64,000 bases of DNA from Chondrosia reniformis (Eukaryota; Porifera; Demospongiae; Chondrillida; Chondrillidae): assembly GCA_947172415.1 (NCBI GenBank), contig OX359200.1, positions 5,024,501-5,088,500 on the forward strand. The letters run 5' to 3'. The first letter of the stretch is position 1. Every line of letters starts with the position of its first letter. Position numbers and translations under genes: made by a program. Positions 61,517 through 64,000 of the stretch are shown here, in pieces. The notes below the pieces were generated by a model. The model did not search any database, was not told the DNA's origin, and was given only the letters and a program-made list of their open reading frames with translations.

Positions 61517-62750
61517 TCTACCTGCACTTATTTGAACTCCACTGGTCATGGCACAGGTCATCTGTGATCAACAAGATGGATGACATCCAACAATATATAT
61601 CACTTTATCATATAAGCACACTTCACTATTCAATTGCATATAAAAACAAAAATGCATTAAATGACATGTCTTCTCTCTCCTATAGCATATAAGGAGACAC
61701 TTTCTGGATCTACCTAACATTTTTAACTTTAGTCTTTAGAGTGTCTTGAGACACAGTTTGTTTCTGAGTATATGATTGGCCAATCAATGAAATCTAATGC
61801 ACCTCAACCCATACAGATGGGTCCTAAAGGAAGCAACGCATGGTCCAGTATAGAAAGGAAGATAAGCTTCACTGTACAAGGCCCAGGAATGTGATGTTTT
61901 AATTTATTAACTTTACACTGTGCTATAAACATACATTACACTAGTAACAAGTGCACTTACAATGTGTTTACTAGTATGGGATTTCTGTCCTTTGTGTTTT
62001 CTCTTAACTCTAGTTGATGAGGATTTCCAAGTACGTAATGAGCCACAAAAATGGCAGAATTGAAGAGCAACATGTTCTGGTGGAGCTACACAGAGAAAGG
62101 AGAGACACACACTATACACTGTATACATGAGTGACAACTGGAATATGAAACTATGCTATTTGATTTATTCAATATGAACATCTACAGAGGCATTTTGTGA
62201 ATCAAACTTGTAACACTTACCAACTTTTATTTCTTTGAATTGCCTCAGCAAATTTAGCCTAAGATAAATAGAATATATATATAGATGTACATAAAACTGA
62301 ATAAACAAACAAATTATATACAATTGACACTTTTGAAGAAGCTACATACATAGCTACCTAAACTATAAAGTCCCTAGACAAGATAGTGATAATACTCTGT
62401 TAAAGTACATATGTCATGTGTAACAGAATTTTGGATACAATTACATTTCAGACATTTGTTCTCATTAATCAGTTATATCTACTTATCATAATACAAATAC
62501 AGTGGAAACTGGTTAACACGAATATAATTTACACGAATTATCACTTTACATGAAGTACACTAGAAAAACACAGTCCCTATAATACAAAAAGTATAAGGAA
62601 TAAATAATATGCTTTCTTATTAATATATTTACTTATTTAGGTCTGTATTAATCAGGACACCCAGGTAGACCAACAACTTCAGCTGATGGGTCCTCCTGTT
62701 GAAATATCATTATTATCTATCTTCTAAAACTTGCAACTGTTAGTCACAAC
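61517..62750. repeat. Segmental duplication partner of 24028-25700
   Basis: The two segments agree nearly base for base over more than 1 kb (for example AACCCATACAGATGGGTCC, and the whole zinc-ribbon exons), apart from a ~365-bp deletion at 61700. This is the right end of the duplicated death-domain/Bax inhibitor-1/zinc-ribbon cassette. Confidence 0.85.
61961..62258 (-). pseudogene. C18orf21-like gene, second copy, lacking last exon
   Basis: Minus-strand exons 62258-62221 and 62085-61961 are near-identical to 25192-25155 and 25018-24894 (one change, I to T, before RVKRKHKG). The homologous downstream exon, with the second zinc knuckle, is missing. At 61700 the sequence jumps from the equivalent of 24200 to that of 24567, removing it. 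The second zinc knuckle is lost, so the copy is probably dead. Confidence 0.7.
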
Positions 62751-63344
62751 AACTTTACTAGAAGAGTGGCCAACACTGTATATGAAGGGATGGCCCAAGT
62801 AGAAGTTACAGTATTAAGACATTTTACGAATTTTCTACCATTGATTCAAACTCAAGGCGCTTGCGCTTTCTAATAATGAAAATTCTTAGACAATAATTTA
62901 AAGGCTTTATAACTCGAAGAAAAATTTCTGTACACATGTAATGCTACCCTTTAAATGGAAGTTGCGGGTGAATAGTCAGTGCAATAATCTTATTCTGTAA
63001 GGAGTTTTAATTTCTCATTGTAGTAGCTCTCTCGGGATTACAAAATAATTGAAAGAAACTGCGAAGAAATATAAAACCAAATTTAGATAGAAACTCCGAA
63101 TATAAGGGTTCTGATTTTAGGCCGAACATTATCCACCAAATTATATTTGTTTACTTTTTAATGATTAATTCAGCCCCAAAACTTACACGAGTAACCTTGT
63201 TATGCCGCGCGGTCCTATTCGAGCAGCTGACATCAAGAGATCTGTAAGTCTAGCTTCCTCACTTTCACACTCAGCCTCAGCCATTTTTATGAATTACATA
63301 AGTAAATTGCGCAATTAGAACGCATAGGGGAGATCCCATTTATG
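62751..63344. other. Intergenic, nothing recognised
   Basis: Unique AT-rich sequence beyond the duplication; no supported feature. Confidence 0.5.
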
Positions 63345-63348
63345 TATA

Positions 63349-63782
63349 GTCTCGTGCCCTTGGTATCACGCTAGAAGCGTCCATCATCGAGCAGGTAATT
63401 TGCAGGTGATATGCAGCTAGTGTATTTCAGTCCAGAATCACTCTTAACCGTTCCATATTGGAGAGAAATGATCAAAAGCTTATGTTACAAGGAGCACATT
63501 CTTGAAAATTACCTGCTCAATGATGGACGCTTCTAGCGTGATACCAAGGCGAGGAACTGAAACACAGCTGTCCATTTCGCGCCGACGCGGTGTCGAAACT
63601 CATACAATTATTTCCTACTGTATTTATTATACTATTATAATATAATATTTTCGAGCAATCTGATTGGCCCGCCAGAATCCTGGTATGCTGAGTCAGCAAG
63701 ACCAAGAAATGCGGCGGAATGTGCCAGACCCATTTTACGCAGGCGGCAGCCATTATTGCGGAAGTGGGGCTGGGCACGAGAC
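63349..63782. mobile_element. Nested inverted-repeat element
   Basis: Outer ends GTCTCGTGCCC (63350-63360) and GGGCACGAGAC (63772-63782) enclose a strong inner inverted repeat. TTGGTATCACGCTAGAAGCG at 63360-63379 pairs with CGCTTCTAGCGTGATACCAA at 63530-63549, and the arms extend to about 45 bases. It is non-coding and probably a MITE. No exact target duplication was confirmed. Confidence 0.6.
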
Positions 63783-64000
63783 TAATTTATGTAAGGCGAG
63801 TCAAGCAAAATAAGAGGCGTTACCTTCAAGAAACGATTCCAATAAAATAGGCTGACGATCGTTACCTTCAATATGGTAGGAGTGACACTGTCGGCATTGT
63901 AGATGTAGTTCAGTTCTGACACTTAAATCTTATATGAAAATGTCAAATATTTTAAAAGTGCCGTCTTTGATTGTAATAATTTCCTTCTCTTTCTATTAAA

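Overview
The window looks like AT-rich DNA from an early-branching animal, most likely a demosponge. Genes have many small exons with GT-AG introns. The recognisable genes (death domain, Bax inhibitor-1, a C18orf21-like zinc ribbon) are animal-type, and the rest is dense with DNA transposons (CACTA, Mutator-like, piggyBac, pogo-like and foldback elements). The species assignment is inference.

The striking feature is a tandem array of ~218-bp units at about 29.1-53.4 kb, with 101 units by eye. Every unit carries a pyrimidine-rich stretch, a CTAAT branch-point-like motif and a 3' splice-site-like ATTAACAG. Exactly three variable bases follow, then a strong 5' splice-site-like GTGAGTAT (or GTAAGTAT). 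The flanks are nearly invariant, but the three bases take 17 different values and none is a stop codon. The array ends at an ordinary acceptor and a phase-0 exon, so each triplet would be a whole codon. The inferred codons are mostly Q, L, I, E, K, A and R, as in a helix or coiled coil. My reading is an array of single-codon (3-nt) micro-exons, either spelling one peptide or giving combinatorial diversity.

A shorter array of the same units (1-331 and 5.6-6.3 kb) leads directly into a multi-exon gene for a coiled-coil plus death-domain protein (6291-9504). A Mutator-like element (332-5596) splits that array.

The locus is a duplicated cassette: array/coiled-coil/death-domain gene (+), then Bax inhibitor-1 (TMBIM6) (+), then a C18orf21-like zinc-ribbon gene (-). 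In the left half the first Bax inhibitor-1 copy (10813-21520) has a 9.16-kb CACTA element in intron 1 and lacks its last exons. It is followed by a decayed death-domain copy (21743-22499), a wrecked Bax inhibitor-1 fragment (22730-23860), the zinc-ribbon gene (25192-24205) and an unrecognised five-exon minus-strand gene (28910-25982). In the right half the long array is followed by one conserved exon (53442-53489), a foldback element, and an exon of seven near-perfect 49-residue repeats (55761-56926). Then come a death-domain-gene 3' remnant, the best Bax inhibitor-1 copy (57705-59890) and a partial zinc-ribbon copy. Nothing recognisable was seen in most of 53990-55020, 60480-61510 and 62750-63340.

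Functionally, the cassette pairs a death-domain protein with an inhibitor of cell death. The micro-exon array could diversify the segment in front of the coiled coil. That would suit innate-immune or self/non-self signalling, but it is inference and needs transcript evidence.
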